Source of the DNA: Oscillatoria sp. SIO1A7
GTDB taxonomy: Bacteria > Cyanobacteriota > Cyanobacteriia > Cyanobacteriales > Laspinemataceae
Reading direction: 5' to 3'
Length of the DNA stretch: 64,000 nt
NCBI GenBank assembly: GCA_010672965.1
Contig: JAAHFN010000005.1
Location: 160,171-224,170 of the forward strand
Positions 27,199-36,618 of the stretch are shown here, in pieces. Each line of letters begins with the position of its first letter. The stretch's first letter is position 1. The notes beneath the pieces are model-generated. The model did no database searches. It was not told the DNA's origin and saw nothing but the letters and a program-made list of their open reading frames with translations. A program made the position numbers and the translations under genes.

Positions 27199-30100
27199 TC
27201 AAAATTCATAATCGTCGCAAAGATCTCTATCCCGAGATCTCGCGTTGGGATTGTGCTGGAGATAATCCCGCACCCAATCGCAAGCTCGCACGATTAGATC
27301 CTCTCGATCCAAATTCCACAAAACAATTGTATTATCGTCGCTGGCCGAGGCAATAGTTTTGCCATCGGGACTAAAACTAACATCCATTATGCCAGAAGTA
27401 TGTCCCTGTAGGCCCTTGATAAAACTGCCATCCTCAATATTCCAGAGTTTTACCATATTATCCCAACCTGCGGAAGCCAGAGTCTTTCCGTCCGGGGAAA
27501 AACTGATGCTCTCTACGCTATCGCTATATCCCTGCAAAAGCGTTCTGACTAAAGTCCCGTCGCTTTGCCAAATTTTTACTGTATTGTCCCAACCTGCAGA
27601 AGCCAGCAAAGAGCCGTCGGGACTGAACTTGACGTCAGTAACATAAGAGCTGTGGCCGTCGTAACCAGATAGGGTTTTAATCGGAATGCCATTGGAACTC
27701 CAGAGGATAATAGTATTGTCCCGGCTGCCAGAAGCGATTAATTTACCGTCGGGAGAGAAAGCTACGCTATAGACGCGATCGCTATGTCCCTCCAAAGTGT
27801 GGATTAAGCGACCGTCTCGACGCCAGAGATTGATAGTATTATCTCCGCTACCAGAGGCAATTAATTTACCGTCGGGAGAGAAGGCTACGCTATAGACTCG
27901 CTCCCGGTGCCCCTCCAAAGTCTTAACCAATTCCCCGTTGCGACGCCAAAGTTTGACTGTTTTATCCCGACTGGCGGAAGCAATAAGCTGGCCATCCGGG
28001 GAAAACCTGACGCTATAGACGAGATTCTTATGTCCTTCTAAAGTTCGCAACAGTTGTCCCTTGCGATTCCAGAGTTTCACAGTATTATCTTTACTGCCAG
28101 AAGCAACTAATTTGCCGTCGGGAGAAAAGCTCACGCTCCAGACGCGATCGCCGTGGGCGTTAAGAGACGGTCGCTCTAATGTATCTTGGAGAGCCCAGAG
28201 TCGAACGGTTTTATCAAATCCCCCGGAAGCTATAGTTGTTCCGTCCGGGGCGAAACTAACGCTAGTCACGCGATCGCTATGTCCTCTAAAAGTCATCAAT
28301 TCTTTTCCTTCTAAACTCCATAGCTTAACAGTATTGTCATCGCTGGCCGTAGCTATAGTCTGGCCGTCTCTAGAGAAAGCAACGCTATGGATAGCTTTTT
28401 GATGGGCTTGCCACCAATTGGCAAAGCTCCCGTCACGATTCCAGAGCCTAATCTTACCATTGACCCCAGCAGAAAACATCATTTTGCCATCGGGTTTAAA
28501 ACCTACAACCGTGACCTTTTCGCCATGAGGCAAAGTTTTTAGCAATTTACCGTCGCTGCTCCAGAGTTTGATCGTTAGATCGTCGCTTCCAGACAGCAGA
28601 TCTTTGCCATTGGGACTGAAGCTGACCGAATTAACGTCTTTTTTATGGCCTAACAATCTTTTGACTGGGCTGCCATCTTTGACTCGCCAAAGTTTAATAG
28701 TACGATCTTTACTAGCGGTAGCCACCAAGTCCCCGTTAGGACTGAAACTAATGCTATATATTCTCTCCCTATGACCCGAAAATGTAGTCAGCAATTGACC
28801 GCTATTTGGATTCCATATTTTCACAGTTCTATCCAGGCTAGCCGTAGCAATAAGCTGGCTATCTGGAGAAAAGCTGACAGAAGTTACGTTATTGGTGTGG
28901 CCTCGCAAAGTAGTGCGTTCCGAACCATTGCGATTCCAGATTTTTACTAGGCGATCGTTACCGCCGGAAGCTATAAGCTCCCCATTGGGACTGAAGGCAA
29001 CGCTCCAAACTTCAGCACCATGCCCCTCCAAGCGGTTCCGTTCCCTGACGCTGTAAACCGTTTGTTGTAACGCTGTCAGCACTCTCAGTTGGGTTGGGAA
29101 GTCTGGCGACTGGGCTTCAGATAATTTTTTCCATGCCCTTAAAGCTTCCATCAAAGCATCAAATTCCTTGCGATCTACAAAAAGAGCTTCGCTAGAGGCA
29201 GTCAGAGCGGCAATTTGAATATTTTCTTTATCTATAGCCGCTTGTTTTCTTTTCTGTTCGGCATCCTGCCAATTTTTGACCGTAGCTGAAAATAGCGTCA
29301 CCATTACAATTAAAAGCATCGCGGTCAAAGAAGAAAAGAATTTGAGCCAGTGATTGCTTTTCTCCAATTTTTGGCGATATTGTTGTTTGTCCGCTCTCTC
29401 TTGCAGTAAGCGAGCTTGCAAGCCAAAATCGCTTTGGTATTTTTTGCGGATGGGCGCTACCATATAGTCGTGAACTAATTGATATTTATTTTCCGGGCGA
29501 TCGCGGTGAATTATCGCTAGACTAGAGCCAACAAAAATATCTAAAATTAAATCTAGCTCTTCTTCAAACCCCGTAGTCTCTGCTAGCTTGTGCTTGGTAT
29601 GGAGCGGTCTATTATTTTTCTCGTCAGTCAACAAATACAAGATTTGCCAAGCTTTATCCTTGTGTTCGGGGCCGCAATCCGCGATCGCTCGCGCAATTGA
29701 ACGCTCGATTAAAATAGCCTTGGGCTGACTGCCGAGCTGTCGGTATTGCTTTAGAGTTGTAATTCTTTCAAGTCCAAGCTCTTGTTGTTGCAACTGGTCC
29801 CCGACTAACTGCAACTCAATCGGACGGACGGTTCCGCGATCGCTCGCTAAGTCTTTGGTTAAAGCATCAATCAGTTCTGGCTCTAAATAAAACTCCGACT
29901 GCTCCGTTAGATCCTGAATTACCGTTCTAGCATCATCCAGGTTGAAATCTCCTAGATAGTAGCGAAAATTTTTATTGAGAATATCGTTGTTTATAGCATC
30001 TAGATTGCTAGAGCGTTCCCATTCTAATAAGTAATGCAGAAAATCGATTCGCAAAGAAAAAATCAGCTTGCTAAAAGGAATATCTAAGCATAGCTGCAAA

Positions 30101-32118
30101 AGCCGATAAAATATCTGGCGTTCTTCTAGACTCTCTATCGCAAAGAAAAATTCTTCAAACTGGTCAAAAATTAATACAGTCAAAAGATTGCGTTCTGCAT
30201 TATAGCGAAGCTCTTCTACGATACCTGCAAGGGATTGACTGGGGTCGCCTTCAAGGTTAACTGTAGCTCTAGTAAATCCTAAGTCGGCGAGAGCTTCAGA
30301 CAAGCGATTGTCCAAAGCTAAAATCCAATTAGTATAAGAGCGCAAAACTATAGGTAAGGCTAGGCGATCGCCTATTGCCCTTTCCCGCAGAGCCGGCACC
30401 AATCCCGCATTAACCAAAGAAGATTTACCAACCCCGGACTCGCCATAAATAATAGTCACTTTTTGGTCGGGTCGAGCCATTCTTTGCAGCAATCGCTCTA
30501 TATCATGCTGCCGACCGGGAGCGGAGAGCCCCGAAGCAACAGCCCCAAGCCCCGAACTCGGCAAATTGCTCGGACTATCGAGGCTAAAATCTTTATCTAT
30601 TCGCGGTTGAGGTTGGAGCTGGCCAGCACCAATAAAAGCGCGAAAATTATATTCTCGTTCGATAGTACGAGCTTTTAGTTTTAATTCAAAAGCTCTGCGA
30701 TATTGTCGTTTCTGGAAGTAGAGCGATCGCAACTCTGCCAGCATTTTCAGATAAAGCTTTGGATCTTGCTGAGGGCTGCTAGCTCTAAGCGCTAGCTCCA
30801 GATTTTTCATAGCATCGCTCTTTTGTCCCAGACGGATCTGCGCCCTAGCCAAAAGTTGCAAATACAAACCTCTATCTTGTCGCATCGCAGCCAGTGCTGC
30901 CGATGCCGAAAGCGCTTGTCGTGCAATTCTAGCAGCTCCAGGCCACTGCTTTTTAACCAGAGCTACTTCTGCCAAAAAACCATAATCGCGAGCGAGCAAC
31001 CCGGGCTGACTTTGATGTAGTCTTATACCCTTTTCTGCTAGCTCTTGCAGTGCATTCCAGTCTTCCAATCGTTGCAACGCTTCACCTAATAAGGGCAGAA
31101 GCTTGGCAGCTAAATCCTCTCGCAAGGCTTGTTGAAAAACCTGCAAGCATTCCTCCAGATTCTCCCTCGCATAGAGCCAATAAGTCTTGCTGTCGATAGG
31201 ATACAGCTCTGCCTTGCGCCAATGGCAGAGCCCAATATAAAGGAGTAAGACACCTTGGTATTCTTTGGCATTGGGCCATTGGGCAAAGCTGGCCGATGCG
31301 CTATGCCAAAATTCTAAGCTTTGCTGGTAGCGAGCCAAAGCAGAATCTATTAGATCGCTAGCTTGGTCGTATCTACCCAAAACAAACTCGGTTGTTGCTT
31401 CCAGGTCTGGCTCTAGGCCAATGCCGCGATCGCAGAGTTCTTTGCAAGCTAAAGAAAGTTCGTATTTTAGATTTGATTCACGGTCTAAACCCGACAGCAC
31501 TAAGGATGCTTGCATGACATTTCTAGCGGCGATCGCCCAATCGTCCGGGTTGGCGCTTCCGCTATTCAAAATCGCAGCAAACAAATTAAGCCCTTGGCTG
31601 TCGAGAAAATTTCTTAACTCATCGGCATCGGCTTCAAACTTAATTGACGTTGCTGCCCAGCTCTTAAAATCCGGTGCGAGACGAATTAGCTTTTGCAGCA
31701 GCTCTTCGTTGACCCACAATACCAGGGGAAATGCAAAGTTTTTGCGAAATCTATCTCGAATCTGGTTAGTATATTTGAGCAGTTCGTCGCAGGCGGCTAC
31801 TGACTCTAAGCCAAATATCATTAAAGCATTCGGCTGCGTCGAAGTGATTTTGGCCAGAATGGCAGTATAAAGAGTCTTGGCTGAGGTCGGTAGCGCTAGT
31901 TCCTGGAGGTCAAACTTAGAGGCAGAACTCTCGGCCAGCTCGGCAAGTAGGAGCGATCGCAAGCTGGCCACCATGCGCTCTCGTAATGCTCCGTAGTTGC
32001 AGCGTACTAAAATCAGAGCAAAATGCCCTTGAGAAATCTTTATAGCTCTTGCCAAGGTCCTCAAAGAGCGATCGTTTAAGGCCATATTGCCTTCAGCGCC
32101 TTCGTCTTGGGATCTCAT
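27199..32118 (-). CDS. STAND-type P-loop NTPase with TPR-like region, membrane segment and 14 WD40 repeats
   Basis: The 1,639-residue protein has an N-terminal domain I cannot name (1-200) and a helical TPR-like region (about 230-470). The P-loop NTPase has GESGVGKSSLVNAGLVPAL near 558-576 and a Walker B stretch LLTVLIFDQFEEFF. A membrane segment near 922-942 (FFSSLTAMLLIVMVTLFSAT) follows, then 14 WD40 repeats from about 1029 to 1590, enough for two seven-bladed propellers. Repeats 8-11 are most alike. STAND proteins couple ligand sensing to oligomerisation and effector release. No enzymatic effector is evident, so signalling or a defence role is inferred. Confidence 0.88.
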   Translation of the reverse strand: MRSQDEGAEGNMALNDRSLRTLARAIKISQGHFALILVRCNYGALRERMVASLRSLLLAELAESSASKFDLQELALPTSAKTLYTAILAKITSTQPNALMIFGLESVAACDELLKYTNQIRDRFRKNFAFPLVLWVNEELLQKLIRLAPDFKSWAATSIKFEADADELRNFLDSQGLNLFAAILNSGSANPDDWAIAARNVMQASLVLSGLDRESNLKYELSLACKELCDRGIGLEPDLEATTEFVLGRYDQASDLIDSALARYQQSLEFWHSASASFAQWPNAKEYQGVLLLYIGLCHWRKAELYPIDSKTYWLYARENLEECLQVFQQALREDLAAKLLPLLGEALQRLEDWNALQELAEKGIRLHQSQPGLLARDYGFLAEVALVKKQWPGAARIARQALSASAALAAMRQDRGLYLQLLARAQIRLGQKSDAMKNLELALRASSPQQDPKLYLKMLAELRSLYFQKRQYRRAFELKLKARTIEREYNFRAFIGAGQLQPQPRIDKDFSLDSPSNLPSSGLGAVASGLSAPGRQHDIERLLQRMARPDQKVTIIYGESGVGKSSLVNAGLVPALRERAIGDRLALPIVLRSYTNWILALDNRLSEALADLGFTRATVNLEGDPSQSLAGIVEELRYNAERNLLTVLIFDQFEEFFFAIESLEERQIFYRLLQLCLDIPFSKLIFSLRIDFLHYLLEWERSSNLDAINNDILNKNFRYYLGDFNLDDARTVIQDLTEQSEFYLEPELIDALTKDLASDRGTVRPIELQLVGDQLQQQELGLERITTLKQYRQLGSQPKAILIERSIARAIADCGPEHKDKAWQILYLLTDEKNNRPLHTKHKLAETTGFEEELDLILDIFVGSSLAIIHRDRPENKYQLVHDYMVAPIRKKYQSDFGLQARLLQERADKQQYRQKLEKSNHWLKFFSSLTAMLLIVMVTLFSATVKNWQDAEQKRKQAAIDKENIQIAALTASSEALFVDRKEFDALMEALRAWKKLSEAQSPDFPTQLRVLTALQQTVYSVRERNRLEGHGAEVWSVAFSPNGELIASGGNDRLVKIWNRNGSERTTLRGHTNNVTSVSFSPDSQLIATASLDRTVKIWNPNSGQLLTTFSGHRERIYSISFSPNGDLVATASKDRTIKLWRVKDGSPVKRLLGHKKDVNSVSFSPNGKDLLSGSDDLTIKLWSSDGKLLKTLPHGEKVTVVGFKPDGKMMFSAGVNGKIRLWNRDGSFANWWQAHQKAIHSVAFSRDGQTIATASDDNTVKLWSLEGKELMTFRGHSDRVTSVSFAPDGTTIASGGFDKTVRLWALQDTLERPSLNAHGDRVWSVSFSPDGKLVASGSKDNTVKLWNRKGQLLRTLEGHKNLVYSVRFSPDGQLIASASRDKTVKLWRRNGELVKTLEGHRERVYSVAFSPDGKLIASGSGDNTINLWRRDGRLIHTLEGHSDRVYSVAFSPDGKLIASGSRDNTIILWSSNGIPIKTLSGYDGHSSYVTDVKFSPDGSLLASAGWDNTVKIWQSDGTLVRTLLQGYSDSVESISFSPDGKTLASAGWDNMVKLWNIEDGSFIKGLQGHTSGIMDVSFSPDGKTIASASDDNTIVLWNLDREDLIVRACDWVRDYLQHNPNARSRDRDLCDDYEF

Positions 32119-32370
32119 TTTTTTAAGATTTTTTGGGAATAATTTCGCTAGGATGTTGGCTGTTGCTTAATTAATAGCAAATTTTGCCCGTAATTCCCCC
32201 TTTATTTTTGTCACTTTGGGGCTTTGTATATAAGGGGTTTCGCTCCGTTGGCACCTCACCCAGCAGTCAATTATCAATTAGTATTATGGCAATTATATTA
32301 TTTTTAAAATCAACAATTTAAATCTCAATACAATTATAAATAATCCAGTCTTAACTGGATTAACTTAAAT

Positions 32371-32458
32371 AGGACTTACGCAAAATATCCAAATGTAGCG
32401 TTTTGTAGGGGCAATCCCCCGGCGATCGCTCCGTTCATAGAGTTAATGCGTAAGTCCT
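32371..32458. repeat. MITE-like palindrome, ACTTACGCA family, copy M2
   Basis: The ends AGGACTTACGCA and TGCGTAAGTCCT are a perfect 11-bp-plus inverted repeat. TA dinucleotides flank or overlap both ends, as seen with IS630/Tc1-derived MITEs. The inner GTAGGGGCAATCCCCC is a second small palindrome. Confidence 0.7.
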
Positions 32459-32604
32459 ATTAAATCAAAGAAGCTAAAGGGCGCACCGAGGCAGAGCGCA
32501 ATTGGCCCATTTCTGTAGTGAGGCCACGATGAGTAGATGTAAAAATTGAAAAATTTTTGATTTAAGTTTGAAATTAATATAAAAAGCAAATATAATTGTT
32601 ATAG

Positions 32605-32790
32605 CAATTTAATAGCTGCTTAGGCTCCAACATTGAAGGGGAATACGCTGGGGATGTAAAACAAACCGAGATTGAAAGCGCAGGGATTTTGGCGGATTTG
32701 ATTGGCTGGGATCCTGACGTGGCCGACGGTCTGTTCGCATTTGGCGGCTCTGGGTGCTACTTCTATGGCGCACACAATATGCTCTCAGCA
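32605..32790 (+). pseudogene. fragment resembling a PLP-dependent (group II) decarboxylase
   Basis: The open frame reads EIESAGILADLIGWDPDVAD and then GLFAFGGSGCYFYG, which resembles the stretch of group II amino-acid decarboxylases around the (F/T)xGGT/S motif. There is no N-terminal start and no lysine-bearing catalytic region; after about 32790 similarity is lost. It is best read as a gene remnant. Confidence 0.45.
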
Positions 32791-33049
32791 GTTGCTTGGG
32801 AGACAAATCGCGCTATGGACGTAAAGCACCTGACTTCGGATGTTGGGGTGTTGGGTCGCGATCGCGATCGCTCTCTACCCAACCTACAGGAGGCTGCTCT
32901 AGGTTTTACCGCGATCCTAGTAACTCAAAAGAAAAAGGATTGACAATATAGCTAGCAATAGTCTGAATATGGTAATGCATTACAATTAATGCCCCCTACT
33001 ATTCACTCATTGATTAAGCTTCATCGACGTTTCACCCTCAGTAAGAACA

Positions 33050-33733
33050 ATGAAAAATAATCGGAATCTGTTTCTATCCTTGGTGTTGGGTATTATTCTC
33101 TTTTTTAGCAGTATGGGGACTGCCCAAGCCCAACAAAGTGTTAGCACTTTCAATAACAACCCGGAAGCTCAGCTTCAGGGGATAGAGATTCTCAAAAATG
33201 CGGGTTACACCGTTGTTACTCCGTTGGACATAAAGGAAATTATTGAAAACCCCCCGGACGCTGGTTCATTGGATGGCAGCTTTCAAGAGAATATCCTAAA
33301 CTTTCAACAGGCTATGCCCTTGATTCCACGTACAAACCGATTCTTCTCCATCGCCGATCCCTTTGGCACTGACCTTTACGGCGTAGTGGCAGGTAAGCTA
33401 TTGGCCGCACCATCTTGCCCTATTGAGATTGAAGACACCCAAATTGTGTTTGTCTCAACCGAAGAAAAAGCGTTCGAGGAAACAGCGGAATTGGTTGACC
33501 AAGGTTACCTAGTTTACGTTACTCCCGACTCGGAAGCTCAGAAAGAGGCATTTATAACCCTGCTCAAGAACGGCTGCGGTGAAATCAACGGTGCGACCAG
33601 GCAAGTCACCGTGGACTTTGAGGACGTTTTCTACCTACTGCCTCGGGATCTCCAGCAACCAGCGAGGCAACAGCCATTCATCTACATTCCGGAGGATGGC
33701 GATTTCATTTGGGTGGTGAATGCCAGTCAATAG
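33050..33733 (+). CDS. secreted protein of unknown function
   Basis: The 227-residue product has a signal peptide (NLFLSLVLGIILFFSSMGTA, then QAQQS). The mature protein contains two similar stretches, GIEILKNAGYTVVTPLDIKE and LVDQGYLVYVTPDSEAQKEA, suggesting an internally repeated alpha/beta unit. Two cysteines (in APSCPIE and KNGCGEI) could form a disulphide. No family is recognised. It is convergent with the ATPase gene at 33930-35303, with a hairpin repeat array in between. Confidence 0.75.
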   Translation: MKNNRNLFLSLVLGIILFFSSMGTAQAQQSVSTFNNNPEAQLQGIEILKNAGYTVVTPLDIKEIIENPPDAGSLDGSFQENILNFQQAMPLIPRTNRFFSIADPFGTDLYGVVAGKLLAAPSCPIEIEDTQIVFVSTEEKAFEETAELVDQGYLVYVTPDSEAQKEAFITLLKNGCGEINGATRQVTVDFEDVFYLLPRDLQQPARQQPFIYIPEDGDFIWVVNASQ

Positions 33734-33765
33734 GATGCGATCCGATTGGAGCTAAAAACGCCAGA

Positions 33766-33925
33766 AACCCGGGTTTTTGAATTTAAGAAACCGGGGTTCC
33801 TGGAGAATATACGAGGATATACTAGAAACCCGGTTTTTCCAAAAAACCGGGTTTCTGGCGAATATACGAGGATATACTAGAAACCCGGTTTTTCCAAAAA
33901 ACCGGGTTTCTGGCGAATATAGGAG
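33766..33925. repeat. AAACCCGGTTTTT hairpin array, 55-bp period
   Basis: Units AGAAACCCGGTTTTTCC then AAAAAACCGGGTTTCT recur at 33823 and 33878 with a more diverged first unit; each is a self-complementary hairpin. The array lies between two convergent stop codons, a position where it could end transcription from both sides. Related single hairpins occur near 23985-24046, 48135-48190 and 58820. Confidence 0.75.
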
Positions 33926-33929
33926 AAAC

Positions 33930-35303
33930 CTACTGCTGCGACAGCCAACGTTGGAATTTAGGTGCTTCTGCCAAAGCCGGGTTAATCCAATACCAGCGTC
34001 CCTGGCGATCGCGGTATTCAAACAAAAACATACTTCTCAACAATATTTGGTAATCCTCATCTCCTCGAACGGTTCTATGTTCCAAAGCTTGAAACAATAA
34101 TTCCCATTCATCATCGGTAATCGCCGCAACTAAGTCATCCCGATATTCCTTAATCACATTTTCCAGAGTATGGCGAGAAAAAGGCGGATCCTCTTGCTGG
34201 AGGCAACTATAGAGCAGTCCGAGCAAGTTTCGGACGTGACCCCCGCTAACCCGACAGAGGCGGTCTAGAGTTTCGGGACTGTCAAATACTTCCGGGATAG
34301 CTTCTGTCCGTTCTGCAGGCAGAGCATCGGGAAATGCTCTGGCCAGTACCATCTGTCTGAGCAAGTCCATTCCCTTTTCATAGTCGCTGTTGTCGCGAGA
34401 CTGAACCAATACCATTGGTAAAACTTTTGGTTTCAATCCAAAGCGACTGGTCAACCTGCCAAAATCATTAGAAAAAATTAAAGACAGGGGGATAGTATAG
34501 ACTACATGACAGTTTAGCTTGCGCAATTGTTCGCCCCGATCTACGAATAGATACTCCGGCTGAGTTCTACCCCCTGACTTGCGCGTGGAATCTACCCGAT
34601 CCAGATTATCGACGATCGCCACCAATCCTTTTTTCCCTTGTCGCTGGAGCAGTTTCGTCGCCGGTTCGAGCAGCTCTTTATTAATTGCTTCTAAGATATT
34701 ATTGGTACGAGGTTCTAGATATTGTCGTAACTGATGGCGCAGTTTGGGACTATCTTTGGTTTTGGCAGTGATAGTGCCAATACCCCCAGGGAGCGAGAAC
34801 CCTAATTCTCCTTCGGTACTCCCGCTAACAGTCCCAATTCCGGGAATCACAGCCTCGCCGCTGAGTTCTATGGGGGTCTGCAACAGTTCTGCGGCTCCCT
34901 TGAGTAGGGCTCGGAAACCTCGCGGCTCCAGGGTTATAGATAGTTTTTCCAGACTTTCGCTCACCTGACGGGCGATCGCCAGCAAAATCTCGCTGATATC
35001 CACGTCCGCCATATCCAAATCCTGAGAAGACTCAAAATAGACTACATGAAATCCTTTCTTTTCCAGTTCGTCTCTGAGTCGGAACAACTCGGTCGATTTG
35101 CCACAGCCGATATGTCCTGTAAATAGCTGGCAGGTGGGTTCGTCTCCAGATAGCAAAGTTATAGTTCTCTCCAACTCCCGAATTATATCGCTGCCCCGCA
35201 CTTCTGCAAAATCGATATAATATTTTCTCTCTTCTGGGTTCCCCATATCTATGGTCTTGCTGGGGTTACAGGCTCTAAAGAATTTCGATAAATCCAGTTT
35301 CAT
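33930..35303 (-). CDS. P-loop ATPase (AAA/KAP-like) of unknown role
   Basis: The 457-residue protein has Walker A GHIGCGKSTELFRLRDEL near residues 63-80, Walker B LVAIVDNLDRV near 228-238, a sensor-like VVYTIPLSL and a C-terminal winged-helix-like part (EWELLFQALEHRTV). A glycine-rich loop (GIGTVSGSTEGELGF) separates the two Walker motifs. Similar single ATPases in cyanobacteria are often near TPR or effector genes. Here the neighbours are a secreted protein and, further away, the STAND-WD40 gene. No effector domain is present in the chain. Confidence 0.8.
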   Translation of the reverse strand: MKLDLSKFFRACNPSKTIDMGNPEERKYYIDFAEVRGSDIIRELERTITLLSGDEPTCQLFTGHIGCGKSTELFRLRDELEKKGFHVVYFESSQDLDMADVDISEILLAIARQVSESLEKLSITLEPRGFRALLKGAAELLQTPIELSGEAVIPGIGTVSGSTEGELGFSLPGGIGTITAKTKDSPKLRHQLRQYLEPRTNNILEAINKELLEPATKLLQRQGKKGLVAIVDNLDRVDSTRKSGGRTQPEYLFVDRGEQLRKLNCHVVYTIPLSLIFSNDFGRLTSRFGLKPKVLPMVLVQSRDNSDYEKGMDLLRQMVLARAFPDALPAERTEAIPEVFDSPETLDRLCRVSGGHVRNLLGLLYSCLQQEDPPFSRHTLENVIKEYRDDLVAAITDDEWELLFQALEHRTVRGDEDYQILLRSMFLFEYRDRQGRWYWINPALAEAPKFQRWLSQQ

Positions 35304-36618
35304 TCTCTTGCTCCTGACTGTCTCCTCACTCTTTAAGTATAGGTTGCTATTACCATTTTTGTACGAAAATTCGCCTTATTAGTTCCGGGCATCGAAGCTT
35401 ATAGGCTCTTATTGACGTTTGGAAATTGCATCCAGCTTCATAAATAATAGGTCTAAGCATAAGTGCGATCGAACAGTTAGAGTATTTGTAGGGGCAGTCC
35501 CCCCGTGGCTGCCCCAAGCCAATAGGGACAGCCATGAGGGGGGATTGCCCCTACGGTATTTATGCGACAGCTACGCGGATTCGATACAGCTTCAAATAAC
35601 TGTAATGCGCGAAACTTAGGGGCGACAGCATCCCTTCAACCATCTCCTCCTTCCGAACGGCAACCCCCGTAATGGGAGGGAGCATTTCAATTTTGTAAAA
35701 GGTAGCCCAAAGAGGGCGAGAGTTTGCGTAGCCGCGCCAGGCTGCCTTTTAGGAGCGGCTTGCGCCTATAGGCGTCAGGCGGCGTCCGCTTCAAAATTGA
35801 AATGCTCCCGTAATGGGATGCTTCGCCCCAGACAACCTCACATCAAGAGCAAGAACCGCTATATCATTCCTATTTACGATCGCCGCTCTAGAGTGCAGGC
35901 GATCGTAGGCTTTGCATCTAAATTACTTCTAAATTACCTCGCTTATCGCCCTCGGATTTCGAGATCGATTTAGTAAGCGATCGCCAATCTTTTACCTTCT
36001 TATTTAGGGCGTAGCGGTAGAGTGTAGGCAAGGAGAGAGCGAGAAGACAGGGAAAAATAAAACAAAATTTTCTCCCCACACTCCCGACAGTCCCCCCATC
36101 TCTCTTCTCCCTACACCCCACACCATAATTATGTAGCAGATTAAACGAGCCAAGGCTTGGGACTTCCACGGTTCTGCTCGATCTGGCTTATTTTGGCAAT
36201 TCCTGACAGGCGACCCAGAAACAGTGTCAATAGTGGTATAATCTGGCCAAAAATTAAATCTGCTATTTGAGAGGCCCATTTTTGTTGATTTCCACTAGCA
36301 AACTCAAACGGAACTTACCTATTTTTCCAGCTCGGACAGTTGGTAAAAATGCTAAAAATGAATCTGGCATCTGCTGCCAACCGAAAGCTAATGGGCCTTT
36401 ATACATTGGCCAGTTTCTGGGTTCAAGGCTAGGGAAAGAGAGATGGGGGAGGATGGGGAGTGTGGGAAGTGTGGAGGTGTGGGAAGAGAGGGGAGTATCG
36501 GGAATGAAAGGGGATTTTTTGAGGGTTCCTCCCACACCCTACACCCCACACCCTAGACCCCACACCCCACACCCTAGACCCTATTTGAAAGCCATTGCAA
36601 TCGAGAGGTAGTAGATGG
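35304..36618. other. long intergenic region with several repeat families
   Basis: There is no gene. It contains a D-like hairpin (35470-35590, GTAGGGGCAGTCCCCCCGTG type) and the A element interrupted by C (35585-35863). Hairpins of GTGTAGG/CCTACACC type lie at about 36008-36123, and GTGTGGGAAGTGTGG/CCCACACCC repeats at 36435-36585, just upstream of ftsQ. Confidence 0.6.
35585..35863. repeat. family A element interrupted by a family C element with 9-bp target duplication
   Basis: Family C occupies 35678-35809 (132 bp) with perfect 18-bp inverted ends, GGGAGCATTTCAATTTTG and its complement. GTAATGGGA flanks it on both sides (35669-35677 and 35810-35818). Removing C and one duplicate restores a family A element matching the copy at 48204-48355 in reverse orientation, through GGCAACCCCCG and GGGATGCTTCGCCCC. 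Confidence 0.85.

Larger units (their letters stand above)
32119..33049. other. intergenic region with one MITE-like copy and a gene remnant
   Basis: The region is mostly AT-rich noncoding DNA. It contains the ACTTACGCA-family element at 32371-32458 and a PLP-decarboxylase-like remnant at 32605-32790. A GAACAATG context at 33044-33052 starts the next gene; no clear promoter is seen. Confidence 0.5.
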
